Part shown: positions 7,099 to 14,747 of the stretch, in pieces
Layout of the letters: each line of letters starts with the position of its first letter
Position numbering within the stretch: position 1 is the first letter of the stretch
Assembly: GCA_964537965.1 (NCBI GenBank)
Contig: CAZIDB010000096.1
Location: 1-17,153, forward strand
Source of the DNA: SURF-24 sp964537965
Lineage (GTDB): Bacteria; Bacteroidota; Ignavibacteria; Ignavibacteriales; SURF-24
Direction: 5' to 3'
Length of the DNA stretch: 17,153 bases
Made by a program: the position numbers and the translations under genes
The notes under the pieces: generated by a model
What the model was told of the DNA's origin: nothing
Databases searched by the model: none
What the model saw: the letters and a program-made list of their open reading frames with translations, nothing else

Positions 7099-8511
7099 TT
7101 AATGATTTTGACTCATATCTCTGTCAACAATCGCAGCCATAAATTCAGCTTCGGCAACAAGCACATTATTTACATATGCCTTGCCGGCGAAAGAGGCAAC
7201 TTTACTTTTTTTAGTAAGAAGTTCACCTTCAATTACAAGCTGATCGCCGGGTAATACTGTCTTTCTGAATTTAGCATTGTTGATCTGTAAAAAGTAAGCA
7301 ATCTTTTTTGTTGGATCCGGAAATGAATTAATTAAAAGGATACATCCTGTCTGCGCCATCGCTTCAATAATTAATACACCGGGCATAACAGGATGACCGG
7401 GGAAATGCCCCGGGAAAAACGGCTCGTTAAATGAAACTGATTTAACACCAATAATTTTTTTATCAAGCTCAAGGTGAATTATTTTATCTACAAGCAAAAA
7501 CGGATAACGATGTGGTAATATTCTTTGTATTGCTTCAATATCAAATACAACACCTTCGGTTTTTACAAACTGGTATTTCTTAACAAGCTTTTTCTGCTGG
7601 TATAATTTTCTGATCTGCTTAGCAAACTCTACATTGGATTTGTGTCCTGGTCTTGCTGCAAGAAGCTGCGCCTTTAATGGCGCACCAATTAAAGCAAGAT
7701 CACCAAGCAAATCAAGCAGCTTATGGCGTACAGGTTCATTTCTGAATCGCAAAGTTTTATCATTTAAGTATCCGGTTTTGCCAACATAAATATCAGTATC
7801 AAGATTCAGCTTTTTCTTAAGCTGTTCCATTTCCCCATCTTCAACTGTTTTATCAACAATAACAACAGCGTTATCAAGATTTCCACCTTTAATCAGGCCG
7901 CGGTCTGCAAGCATTTCAATTTCACTTAAAAAACTAAAAGTTCTTGCCGGCGCAAATTCACTAACAAATTCTTTTTCAAGATCGAACATTCCGGAGTGTT
8001 GGCTGCCAAGAGCAGGATTCTGATAATCAACCATCACTGTAGCTCTGAATCCGTCCAATGGTAAAGCAACAATATCAACCTGTCCTTCATCGCTATGAAA
8101 CTGGATAGTATCTTCAATTACCAAATAATCTTTCGGCGCTTCCTGCTGAACAAATCCGGCTTCAATAAGAATATTCACATAAGGAATCGAACTGCCGTCA
8201 CCAACTGGAGGTTCAACACCATCAAGTTCAATAACTATATTATCTATCTGAAGACCAACGATAGCGGCAAGAACGTGTTCTACGGTATGAACTCTCGCTT
8301 CACCAAGCCCAAGCGTTGTTCCTCTTGCAATGTCTACAACATATTCTGCAACGGCGGGAATTTCCGGGTTGCCGCCAAGGTCTGTTCTTACGAATTTAAT
8401 TCCATGATTTTCGGGAGCAGGTTTAAAAGTCATTGTACAGGATACACCTGTATGCAAACCTACACCGGAAATAGAAACAGGTTTTTCTATAGTACGTTGT
8501 AATTCCAACAT
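7099..8511 (-). CDS. lpxC-fabZ: Bifunctional UDP-3-O-acyl-N-acetylglucosamine deacetylase / 3-hydroxyacyl-ACP dehydratase (LpxC-FabZ fusion)
   Basis: One 470-residue chain joins two enzymes. Residues 1 to about 312 are LpxC, the zinc deacetylase that commits to lipid A. H79 lies in HTVEHVLAA, DGVEPPVGDGSS is at 97-108, H263 and D267 lie in RHKLLDLLGD, and catalytic H290 lies in RPGH. Residues from about 320 to 462 are FabZ, the dehydratase of fatty-acid elongation. ILPHRYPFLLVD is at 331-342, the catalytic histidine H369 lies in FFPGHFPGHPVMPGVL, and the acidic E383 lies in IEAMAQ. FabZ and the LPS acyltransferases compete for the same 3-hydroxyacyl-ACP pool, so a fusion may balance lipid A against phospholipid. 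The fused form is known in Bacteroidota, Chlorobiota and relatives. The ATG at 8511 overlaps the lpxD stop by one base (TAATG). Confidence 0.96.
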   Translation of the reverse strand: MLELQRTIEKPVSISGVGLHTGVSCTMTFKPAPENHGIKFVRTDLGGNPEIPAVAEYVVDIARGTTLGLGEARVHTVEHVLAAIVGLQIDNIVIELDGVEPPVGDGSSIPYVNILIEAGFVQQEAPKDYLVIEDTIQFHSDEGQVDIVALPLDGFRATVMVDYQNPALGSQHSGMFDLEKEFVSEFAPARTFSFLSEIEMLADRGLIKGGNLDNAVVIVDKTVEDGEMEQLKKKLNLDTDIYVGKTGYLNDKTLRFRNEPVRHKLLDLLGDLALIGAPLKAQLLAARPGHKSNVEFAKQIRKLYQQKKLVKKYQFVKTEGVVFDIEAIQRILPHRYPFLLVDKIIHLELDKKIIGVKSVSFNEPFFPGHFPGHPVMPGVLIIEAMAQTGCILLINSFPDPTKKIAYFLQINNAKFRKTVLPGDQLVIEGELLTKKSKVASFAGKAYVNNVLVAEAEFMAAIVDRDMSQNH

Positions 8512-9569
8512 TATAAATTTTTCCTTTCCAGATTATTAATTTTTTCTTTCAGCTCAGCAATTTGTTTCTGAAGTTCTTTTATAGAATCAGCATACTGCGG
8601 TATGTTTCTTATAAAAGCTTCCTGCTTTAAGGCAGATTTCAAATCCTGGGCCGGAGAGCCGCGATATTGCCCTGCTTTATTAATTGATTTAGTAACACCA
8701 GATTGAGCAGTGATAACAACACCGTCAGCAAGTTCTATGTGGCCAACCAAACCGACCTGACCGGCAAGGATGCAATTCCTGCCAAGTTTTGTACTGCCAG
8801 AAATTCCGCTCTGTGCAATAAGAACAGTATTTTCTCCAACAACAACATTGTGGGCAACCTGAACAAGGTTATCAATCTTAACGCCTTTCTTTATAACCGT
8901 TGAACCTATTGATGCTCTGTCAACCGTTACGTTTGCACCAATCTCAACATCATCTTCAATTATTACGTTACCAATCTGGGAAATTTTATGATAAACACCT
9001 TGAGAATCTGTAGTATATCCAAATCCATCTGAACCAATAACAGTACCGGGATGTATAATTACCCGTTTACCAATTTTACATTTTTCTCTTATGCTTATAT
9101 TCTGAAACAATAAAGTGTCGTCGCCAACTTCAGCATCTTCAAGTAACACAGTATTATGATAAATTTTAACATTGTTCCCGATTTTACAACCTGCAGAAAC
9201 AACAACATTTTTACCGAGAGCAACATTGCTTCCGATAACCGCAGATTTATCAACTGAAGCTGTAGGATCAATACCGGATAAATTAAAATCGGGTTTAAAA
9301 TATTTTTCGACAACCTGGAAGAATGCGGAGTTCGGGTTCGCAACTTCGATATATGTTAGATCGTCACGTGATTTGTTAAACCCGTCTTTAACAATAATTG
9401 CCGAGGCTTTTGTATCTGCAAAATATTTCTCGTAAGCCGGAAGATAAAGGAATGTTAAATCCCCAGTTTCCGCTTCTTCAATTTTTGCCAGGTTTGAAAT
9501 TGAAATATTACCGGGCCCGGTTAATTTACCGCCGATAAATTCCGCAATTTCTTTAATGGATATATTCAT
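8511..9569 (-). CDS. lpxD: UDP-3-O-(3-hydroxyacyl)glucosamine N-acyltransferase
   Basis: LpxD adds the second, N-linked 3-hydroxyacyl chain to the lipid A precursor, from acyl-ACP. The 352 residues show the three expected parts. An N-terminal uridine-binding domain (about 1-100) includes AKIEEAETGDLTFL. Next comes a hexapeptide beta-helix (about 101-300) with HPGTVIGSDGFGY at 173-185 and the catalytic histidine H240 in QVAHNVVVG, equal to E. coli H239. A C-terminal helix follows, here ending in a heptad-like coiled coil (about 325-350, KELQKQIAELKEKINNLE). The start is ATG at 9569, three bases after the stop of the upstream ompH-like gene and with no clear ribosome site, so it is likely coupled. 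All catalytic elements are present and the length is typical. Confidence 0.96.
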   Translation of the reverse strand: MNISIKEIAEFIGGKLTGPGNISISNLAKIEEAETGDLTFLYLPAYEKYFADTKASAIIVKDGFNKSRDDLTYIEVANPNSAFFQVVEKYFKPDFNLSGIDPTASVDKSAVIGSNVALGKNVVVSAGCKIGNNVKIYHNTVLLEDAEVGDDTLLFQNISIREKCKIGKRVIIHPGTVIGSDGFGYTTDSQGVYHKISQIGNVIIEDDVEIGANVTVDRASIGSTVIKKGVKIDNLVQVAHNVVVGENTVLIAQSGISGSTKLGRNCILAGQVGLVGHIELADGVVITAQSGVTKSINKAGQYRGSPAQDLKSALKQEAFIRNIPQYADSIKELQKQIAELKEKINNLERKNL

Positions 9570-9572
9570 TAA

Positions 9573-10082
9573 TTATTTAAGTTTTTCTAAGACTAAGTTC
9601 GTGATATCATAGTCTGGTTTAGCATACAGGAAAAGGATATCGCCGCTTCTGTCAAAAACAAAATCAAGATTCTCTTCTTCGGCTACTTTTTTAATTGCAT
9701 CAAAAACCCTGTTCTGGATCGGTTTCATCACTTCTTCCTGCTTCTGAAAAAGCTCGCCGTTAGCACCAAATTTTTTCTGCCTGTAGTCATTCATCTTCTC
9801 TTCCATCTTTACCAGATCACTTTCCGATTCGGCTCTTGTCTGGTCGCTCATAATCAATTTTCTTTTTTCATAATCATCATATTTATCTTTCCACTGACTT
9901 TCGAGCTTGTTAAGCTCGGTTTGCCATTCTTTAATGAATGCGTCTAACTTTGCCTGTGCATCCTGCGCATCCGGCAATTTATCCATAATAGTATCAGAAT
10001 CAACATAGCCGATTTTTAGCTGGGCATTTGTCAATCCGCTGAAAAATAAAAGTGCAGCAAGAATAAAAAAGTATTTTCTCAT
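9573..10082 (-). CDS. OmpH/Skp-family periplasmic chaperone, downstream paralog
   Basis: Small exported protein of 169 residues. A signal peptide (about 1-20, ending SGLTNA before Q) is followed by KIGYVDSDTIMDKLPDAQ, the typical first strand and helix of OmpH/Skp. A long charged coiled-coil arm (about 45-125) follows, and FVFDRSGDILFLY returns to the body strand. Skp-type trimers hold unfolded outer-membrane proteins in the periplasm and hand them to BamA. The ATG at 10082 has a strong AAGGTG site five bases upstream, better than most genes here. It is preceded by a terminator-like hairpin, so it may head its own transcript with lpxD and the lipid A genes. It is clearly related to the upstream paralog (shared KIGYVDS, QKKFGANGELFQKQEE versus QQKFGQNGDLYKKQEE, and SGDIL motifs). 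Confidence 0.9.
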   Translation of the reverse strand: MRKYFFILAALLFFSGLTNAQLKIGYVDSDTIMDKLPDAQDAQAKLDAFIKEWQTELNKLESQWKDKYDDYEKRKLIMSDQTRAESESDLVKMEEKMNDYRQKKFGANGELFQKQEEVMKPIQNRVFDAIKKVAEEENLDFVFDRSGDILFLYAKPDYDITNLVLEKLK

Positions 10083-10150
10083 GAGTTCACCTTAAGTCGT
10101 TGTTTAACAATTCAAAAGTAGCCTTATAAATCATTCAACTCCTGTATATA

Positions 10151-10183
10151 TAAAAATAGAAAAACCGCATACACGGTTTTCCC
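10151..10183 (-). terminator. Probable intrinsic terminator or attenuator between the two ompH genes
   Basis: Read on the minus strand, GGGAAAACCG, a six-base loop TGTATG and CGGTTTTTCT form a 10-bp RNA stem with two G-U pairs, followed by ATTTTTA. The stem is AU-rich apart from its CCG/CGG core, so termination may be partial. It lies 27 bases past the stop of the upstream ompH gene and about 70 bases before the next start. On the plus strand no T-run follows, so it points along the genes. Confidence 0.65.
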
Positions 10184-10209
10184 TGCAGTAATTTAGTTAA
10201 ACCGGAAAA

Positions 10210-10734
10210 TTATTTTCCTCTTTTCAGTCTGTCTAATACTTTATATGTAATATCAAAAGCAGAATCAGCATATAAAAGCAGAATATCACCGCTCTTATCA
10301 AAAATAAAATTCATTGATTCTTCTTTAGCTACTTCCTGGATACCAACCATAATTTTTTCTTTTACAGGGGCAAATAACTCTTCCTGTTTTTTATAAAGAT
10401 CACCATTCTGACCGAACTTCTGCTGCTTGTACAAATTCAATTCCTGTTCTTTAGTAACAATTGATTGCTGGGCATCTTTAAGTTTTTCCGGTGAAAGTTT
10501 GCTTTGGTTTTTCTGGTAGTCGGCATATTCACTTTGAAGTGTAGCAGTTAAAGTATCTGCATGAGCATACCATGATTTAGCTATTTTATCAAGTTCACCT
10601 TGTGCCTTAATAGCTTCCGGTAAAGTACTAAGCATTACCTGGGAATCCACATAACCAATTTTTTGTGCACTCTGGGCATATGTGCCTATTGCAAGCAGCA
10701 GGAACAGTGGTAAAATTAAAAGAACTTTTTTCAC
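10210..10734 (-). CDS. OmpH/Skp-family periplasmic chaperone, upstream paralog
   Basis: An exported 174-residue OmpH/Skp-like protein next to bamA, where skp sits in many diderms. It has a lysine-led signal peptide (MKKVLLILPLFLLLAIGTYAQ), then KIGYVDSQVMLSTLPEA, a coiled-coil arm and FIFDKSGDILLLY. I placed the start at GTG 10734: AGAGG lies six bases upstream, the ideal distance. The TTG at 10740, which would add two residues, touches that ribosome site directly. The expected role is to carry unfolded outer-membrane proteins to BamA. It is a diverged tandem copy of the gene starting at 10082. The transcript probably includes uppS and bamA upstream and mostly ends at the hairpin just downstream. 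Skp-like proteins are often duplicated in Bacteroidota; whether the two form mixed trimers is unknown. Confidence 0.9.
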   Translation of the reverse strand: MKKVLLILPLFLLLAIGTYAQSAQKIGYVDSQVMLSTLPEAIKAQGELDKIAKSWYAHADTLTATLQSEYADYQKNQSKLSPEKLKDAQQSIVTKEQELNLYKQQKFGQNGDLYKKQEELFAPVKEKIMVGIQEVAKEESMNFIFDKSGDILLLYADSAFDITYKVLDRLKRGK

Positions 10735-10788
10735 GATCAACCTCTGAAATTATTAACAAAAAATTTTTCTGTAGTAAAAGATGATTAT

Positions 10789-10820
10789 AATTAAAGCGTC
10801 GCAAACCGGATGCTTTAATT
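10789..10820 (-). other. Intercistronic hairpin overlapping the bamA stop
   Basis: Perfect 9-bp inverted repeat: AATTAAAGC at 10789-10797 and GCTTTAATT at 10812-10820. It can extend inward by three pairs (one G-U) to leave an 8-base loop. On the minus strand it covers the bamA TAA and is followed by ATAATCATCTTTT, not a clean U-run, so it is a poor terminator. It could slow or reduce read-through, protect the bamA mRNA 3' end, or guide processing before the ompH gene. Confidence 0.5.
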
Positions 10821-13317
10821 AAAATCCTCTGCCAAACTGAAAATGGAAAATCCACTCAGGATCCTTTCCATCAACACTCTTTCTGTCAAAGCCGTATCCA
10901 AAATCAAATCCTATAAGTCCAATAGGATTTATTAACAATCTTGCTCCAACACCAACAGATCTTTTAAGATCAAAAAGATCTATTTTGCTGTTAAGATCTG
11001 CAAACACATTACCGGCTTCAGCAAATGCCAGCAAATAAATCGGAATAGGTTCCAGCGCCAATGCGCCTCTTAATTCCATGGTATAACGGGTCATAACGTT
11101 ACCGCCAACAATATCACCGGTATTATCAACAGGGCCAATTGTTCTGTCATCGTAACCACGTAAAGGAGTAGTAGCAATTATTAATCCGTTGCCACCCATC
11201 CAATATCTTTCGAAAGGATTTATTTTTGTAACTGTAGCCAAATCTAATTCATCCATCATACCAATGTCTGCACAGGTGTAAAGAGCAATGCGGTTTGTTC
11301 CGAACAGTCTTTTATACCATTCGGCTTTAAAACCAATCTTCCAATAGTTAATATCACCCGGAAGTAACGCACCACCGGAAATTTCCGCATCCAAAGATAC
11401 TGAAGAACCCTGAGACGGAAAAATGGGATTATCAATATTTTTACGACTTAAAGTTGCCCCAAAAGTAAACTGATCTGCCTGGCCTTCAACATAATACGAA
11501 CCACCTTCTTTGTTATCAAAACTCTGGTATCTGAAAAAGCCGGAGATACCGGTATAAATATCCGGCCAGCGTAAACGTCTGCCCGCTCTTATCGTTCCTC
11601 CGAACTGATGGATATCGTAAATGTATTGCTGCCTTGTATCAAATATTTCTGCACCAAGAGACGTAGGTGTATCCATAAACCATGGTTCAGTAAAACCAAG
11701 TGAAAAAGTTCTGTAATAGTTTCCAACTCCAAACTGCCAGTTAAAACTTAAAATCTGGCCACCGCCAAGCTGGAATGGTTCTGTAATTGAAAAATTGTTC
11801 AGAGTAACACCAATTGCACCGCTAAATCCGTATGCTCCACTGTACCCCACGGAAGCATTTAAGTAATCGCTTGATTTCTCTTCAACTTTGTAAGTAACAT
11901 TAACTGTGCTATCACCGGCAGGAAAATAATCAACACCTTCCGAGTAAAGTTTTTCCGTGTTAAAATATTGTGTGTTGGCTAATTGTTGCAAGCTTGTAAA
12001 TAATGCACTGCGGCTGAAGTAGTCATCAGGAACTGTATAAAGTTCTCTCCTAATAACTTTATCCTTTGTTTTATCATTACCCTGAATATCAACCCTTGCA
12101 ATTCTAAACTGGTTATTTTCCACTACCTGGATATTAATATCGAGTGAATCAACCCCGATTTTTGTTTCTGTAGAATTAAAACTTGAACGAAGGTAACCGT
12201 TGTCTACATATAAAGCAGCTACATCATTTTGTTTTTCATTTGGTCCGCGTAAATTTCTCTGGAATTTGTCATAATCATAAATATCACCTTTTTTTAATTC
12301 TAATCTTGCGTTAAGGACATCTTCCTTATAAACAGTATTACCTTCCCAAACTATGTTCCTGATTTTGTATTGCGGGCCTTCGTAAAGATTGACTAAAACC
12401 GTAACATCTTTTTTATCTTCGGAATAAATAAGAGAATCTGAAATTATACTAAAATCCCTGAAGCCGTTCTTTCTGTAGAAAGTTTCTAAAAGTACTTTAT
12501 CTTCCTGGTATTTTTTTCTGTTCAGTTTAGCGCTGCTCCAGAACTTCCACCATTTAGCTTCTTCGGTTTCATCGAATGCGCCTTTCAGATCACTATCATC
12601 AAAAAAGTCGTTACCTGTAAATTCAATTTTACGGACAACAACTTTGTCTCCTTCGTTAATCAGAAATTTTACAAGAACACGGTCTTTCATCTTTGCTATA
12701 AAATTGGAAGAGTTTTCCTTTATATCAAAAGACGTTTTATACTCATCGGATAAATCGGCCTGGTTTCTCCAGGTAACTTCAATTTCGTCATCAATTGTAT
12801 CGGCATCTAAAAAAGAATACTTGAGAATTTTTATTTCAGCGTTAAGCAAACCTTCTTCTTCGTACAGACCTTTAATCTTGGTTTTAATATTATAAAGATC
12901 TTGTGATCTTAAAATTTGTCCTCTTACAAGATTAACTTTCCCTTCAATATCCTTGGTGCTTATGTCATCTTCACCTTCGATAACATATTTCTCAATACGT
13001 GGAAACTCGGTTACTTTAATTAAAAGGAACACACCGTTATCAAGTTTTTTATCAATCACAATCTGAACATCAGAAAAAATGTTCAATGACCACAATTGTT
13101 TTATTGCGTTCATAGTCTGGTCGCCCGGCACTTCAATTTCATCACCTACTTTAAGTCCGCTGTTAGCAATAATTGTGGCAGCATCCGCAGATTTGTTTCC
13201 GACTACCGAAACACCTAAAACCTGGTATTGTACTCTTGTATTTTGAGACCACAAAAGGGAGCAGGTGAAAATTAGAAATGTAAAAATCTTAATGACTGAA
13301 GGAAATAATTTGAGCAT
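10819..13317 (-). CDS. bamA: Outer membrane protein assembly factor BamA (Omp85)
   Basis: Core of the machine that folds beta-barrel proteins into the outer membrane. The 832-residue precursor has a signal peptide (about 1-25). Five POTRA-like repeats follow (roughly 30-103, 105-225, 226-315, 317-400, 404-480), with typical motifs such as LWSLNIFSDVQI, VVVRKIEFTGNDFF and FRIARVDIQGNDKT. The C-terminal 16-strand barrel runs from about 485 to 832. Loop-6 motif PLRGYDDRTIG at 718-728 contains R720, the conserved arginine of (V/I/L)RG(F/Y). The last residue is phenylalanine, the outer-membrane C-terminal signature. POTRA2-3 holds an insert with WWKFWSS (256-262) also seen in FCB relatives. The ATG at 13317 follows the uppS stop by nine bases; AAGG overlapping that stop gives the ribosome site. 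The gene is intact. Confidence 0.96.
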   Translation of the reverse strand: MLKLFPSVIKIFTFLIFTCSLLWSQNTRVQYQVLGVSVVGNKSADAATIIANSGLKVGDEIEVPGDQTMNAIKQLWSLNIFSDVQIVIDKKLDNGVFLLIKVTEFPRIEKYVIEGEDDISTKDIEGKVNLVRGQILRSQDLYNIKTKIKGLYEEEGLLNAEIKILKYSFLDADTIDDEIEVTWRNQADLSDEYKTSFDIKENSSNFIAKMKDRVLVKFLINEGDKVVVRKIEFTGNDFFDDSDLKGAFDETEEAKWWKFWSSAKLNRKKYQEDKVLLETFYRKNGFRDFSIISDSLIYSEDKKDVTVLVNLYEGPQYKIRNIVWEGNTVYKEDVLNARLELKKGDIYDYDKFQRNLRGPNEKQNDVAALYVDNGYLRSSFNSTETKIGVDSLDINIQVVENNQFRIARVDIQGNDKTKDKVIRRELYTVPDDYFSRSALFTSLQQLANTQYFNTEKLYSEGVDYFPAGDSTVNVTYKVEEKSSDYLNASVGYSGAYGFSGAIGVTLNNFSITEPFQLGGGQILSFNWQFGVGNYYRTFSLGFTEPWFMDTPTSLGAEIFDTRQQYIYDIHQFGGTIRAGRRLRWPDIYTGISGFFRYQSFDNKEGGSYYVEGQADQFTFGATLSRKNIDNPIFPSQGSSVSLDAEISGGALLPGDINYWKIGFKAEWYKRLFGTNRIALYTCADIGMMDELDLATVTKINPFERYWMGGNGLIIATTPLRGYDDRTIGPVDNTGDIVGGNVMTRYTMELRGALALEPIPIYLLAFAEAGNVFADLNSKIDLFDLKRSVGVGARLLINPIGLIGFDFGYGFDRKSVDGKDPEWIFHFQFGRGF

Positions 13318-13326
13318 TAATCAACC

Positions 13327-14103
13327 TTAATTCTTTTGTAAAATTTGTTCGCTAACAAGTCCGTATCTTCGCTCCCGGTTTTGAAAATCCGAGATAGCCT
13401 CAAACAGATATTCTTTAGAAAATTCCGGCCAGAGTACATCAGTTATATAAACTTCCGAATAAGCAATTTGCCAGAGTAAAAAGTTACTTATACGGAATTC
13501 GCCGCCGCTGCGTATAACAAGGTCAGGATCAGGAATTCCTGAAGTTGTAAGGAAACCGGAAAATAAAGCTTCGTCAATATTGTCCATATGCAATTTACCG
13601 GTTTTAACCTGTGCGGCAATTTTCTTTACAGCGTTAATAATTTCCCAGCGTCCGCTGTAACTTAATGCAAGGTTAAGAACCATCTTTGTATTTCCGGAAG
13701 TAAATTTAATTGCATCCATTAATTCCTTCTGGACAAGTTCCGGCAAAGAATCAACGTTTCCAATTGTAGAAAGACGAATGTTATTGGAGTGCAATTCTTT
13801 AGTTTCTTTGTGAAGGCTTTTAACTATCAATCTCATCAAAGTAGAGACTTCATCTTTAGGCCTCTTCCAGTTTTCAGTTGAAAAAGTATAAAGAGTTAAA
13901 TATTTAACACCAACTTCAACACAAGCCTTAACAATTTCTCTTACGGTTTCTACACCTTGTTTATGACCAGCAACCCTTGGTAAGCCGCGTTTTTTTGCCC
14001 ATCTTCCATTGCCATCCATAATAATAGCAATATGAGCCGGTATGGTACCTTTCTTTTTAAGCACTTCAGCCGTTATTGAATTCTCTTTCTTCCCTTTCGT
14101 CAA
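13327..14103 (-). CDS. uppS: Isoprenyl (undecaprenyl diphosphate) synthase
   Basis: This cis-prenyltransferase condenses isopentenyl units to make the C55 lipid carrier used for peptidoglycan and LPS sugars. The 258 residues show HIAIIMDGNGRWAKKRG (24-40) with catalytic D30, TLYTFSTENWKRP (70-82), LSYSGRWEI (148-156) and PDPDLVIRSGGEFRISNFLLWQ read across 191-212, holding the diphosphate-binding arginines R198 and R204 and S206. The start is TTG at 14103. It directly follows an in-frame TAA, so no longer form is possible. GAGAG lies a few bases upstream, and the 20-residue leader before PAHIAIIMDG is normal for the family. A good promoter sits 30-60 bases upstream. bamA follows after nine bases. 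Chain length (C55 versus other) is assumed from the gene context. Confidence 0.95.
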   Translation of the reverse strand: MTKGKKENSITAEVLKKKGTIPAHIAIIMDGNGRWAKKRGLPRVAGHKQGVETVREIVKACVEVGVKYLTLYTFSTENWKRPKDEVSTLMRLIVKSLHKETKELHSNNIRLSTIGNVDSLPELVQKELMDAIKFTSGNTKMVLNLALSYSGRWEIINAVKKIAAQVKTGKLHMDNIDEALFSGFLTTSGIPDPDLVIRSGGEFRISNFLLWQIAYSEVYITDVLWPEFSKEYLFEAISDFQNRERRYGLVSEQILQKN

Positions 14104-14134
14104 TTATCTCTCTTTTATTACAATTTGACCACAA

Positions 14135-14163
14135 AAAATACTTTAAGCCACAAAAAATGTCAA
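14135..14163 (-). promoter_or_regulatory. Predicted sigma70-type promoter of the uppS-bamA operon
   Basis: On the minus strand TTGACA (14158-14163) is followed by exactly 17 bases and TATTTT (14135-14140). This gives a leader of about 25 bases before the TTG start of uppS. An 11-base direct repeat (ATTTTTTGTGG at 14148-14158 and 14129-14139) spaced 19 bases apart lies over the promoter and could be a regulator site or chance in AT-rich DNA. Confidence 0.6.
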
Positions 14164-14254
14164 GGTAATACATTAAGCTAAATGTTGAAATAAAAATGAT
14201 TTATTTACAAAGTAACATGAATGTATTGTGTTGGACAAACCAAGTTGGAAAATA

Positions 14255-14274
14255 GTTTCTATTTGAATAGAAAC
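14255..14274. promoter_or_regulatory. Perfect 9-bp inverted repeat (operator or weak terminator)
   Basis: GTTTCTATT, two bases, AATAGAAAC. It lies 25 bases past the stop of the 144-residue gene and about 90 bases before the uppS promoter. As a minus-strand hairpin it has 8 pairs, a TCAA loop and is followed by TATTTTCC, so it may end the lexA operon weakly. As DNA it shares a CTA-N6-TAG core with the palindrome in the lexA promoter. The rest of the 195-base spacer (14104-14298) holds only the uppS promoter. Confidence 0.45.
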
Positions 14275-14298
14275 AGATTTTAGAGGTGAGAAGTATTA

Positions 14299-14733
14299 TC
14301 AGGAGAATCTTTTTGCTAAGTTTTCCTCCCTCAAGGAATTTTCCTTAAATGAATTGCCCGGATTTAAAACAACAATCTTTATGTTCTTATAGGCTTCCAT
14401 GCTAAGACTTTCCGTAATTGATTTGATTTTGGAATAATTCTCAGGAAATACACCAATAAACAGGGTAACATTCTTGTTTGAATATTTTGTCTGGCGTGTG
14501 GCTAAAAATTCTAACTTGGCAGTAATTCTTTCATCCTTTAATTCTTCTTCGGTAATTACAACTCCAAGCGCATATTTCTTTTTGAAACGGCCTACAGCAT
14601 CAACATTATATTTTCCGATAGGAGTCGGTTCTTCAAGGTAAGTCCCGAATTTTCTTCTCAAGGTCATATAACCATTCTGCCAGAAATGGTCTATCAATTG
14701 GTCTACTGTTTCTCTTCCATTAGATGATGGCAT
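14299..14733 (-). CDS. Unrecognised 144-residue protein, third gene of the lexA operon
   Basis: I do not recognise this protein by name. It is soluble, 144 residues, with no signal peptide or membrane segment. Predicted order by eye is: helix (RETVDQLIDHFWQNGYMTL, 7-25), beta-rich stretch with IGKYNVDAVGRF and YALGVVIT (39-61), helix (ELKDERITAKLEFLATRQ, 64-81), strand VTLFIGVF (89-96), helix (101-115), strand IKIVVL (118-123). That layout and the D45-centred VDAVGRF loosely recall the PD-(D/E)XK nuclease fold, but no E-x-K pair follows, so an active nuclease is not supported. The start ATG at 14733 has a textbook AAGGAG five bases upstream. It lies 14 bases after the WYL-like gene and the operon probably ends here. 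Co-transcription with lexA suggests a DNA-damage role; this is inference. Confidence 0.75.
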   Translation of the reverse strand: MPSSNGRETVDQLIDHFWQNGYMTLRRKFGTYLEEPTPIGKYNVDAVGRFKKKYALGVVITEEELKDERITAKLEFLATRQTKYSNKNVTLFIGVFPENYSKIKSITESLSMEAYKNIKIVVLNPGNSFKENSLREENLAKRFS

Positions 14734-14747
14734 ATAAACTCCTTTTC

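Noticed and set aside
8095..8502. 135-codon plus-strand open frame opposite lpxC-fabZ
   Set aside because: It lies wholly inside a conserved gene on the other strand, its product is rich in N, F and Y with no domain, and no ribosome site precedes it.
10113..10120. TACTTTTG on the minus strand, like the Bacteroidota -7 element TAnnTTTG, ahead of the second ompH gene
   Set aside because: No properly spaced -33 element is present, and other promoters in this window are of ordinary sigma70 type. A promoter is plausible here but not supported.
10628..10855. 75-codon minus-strand frame covering the bamA end and the ompH start
   Set aside because: Overlaps both genes in another frame and contains no family signature; it only bridges the spacer by chance.
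14299..14733. Calling the 144-residue protein a PD-(D/E)XK nuclease
   Set aside because: Only a loose secondary-structure resemblance and one aspartate; the E-x-K pair expected after it is not present.
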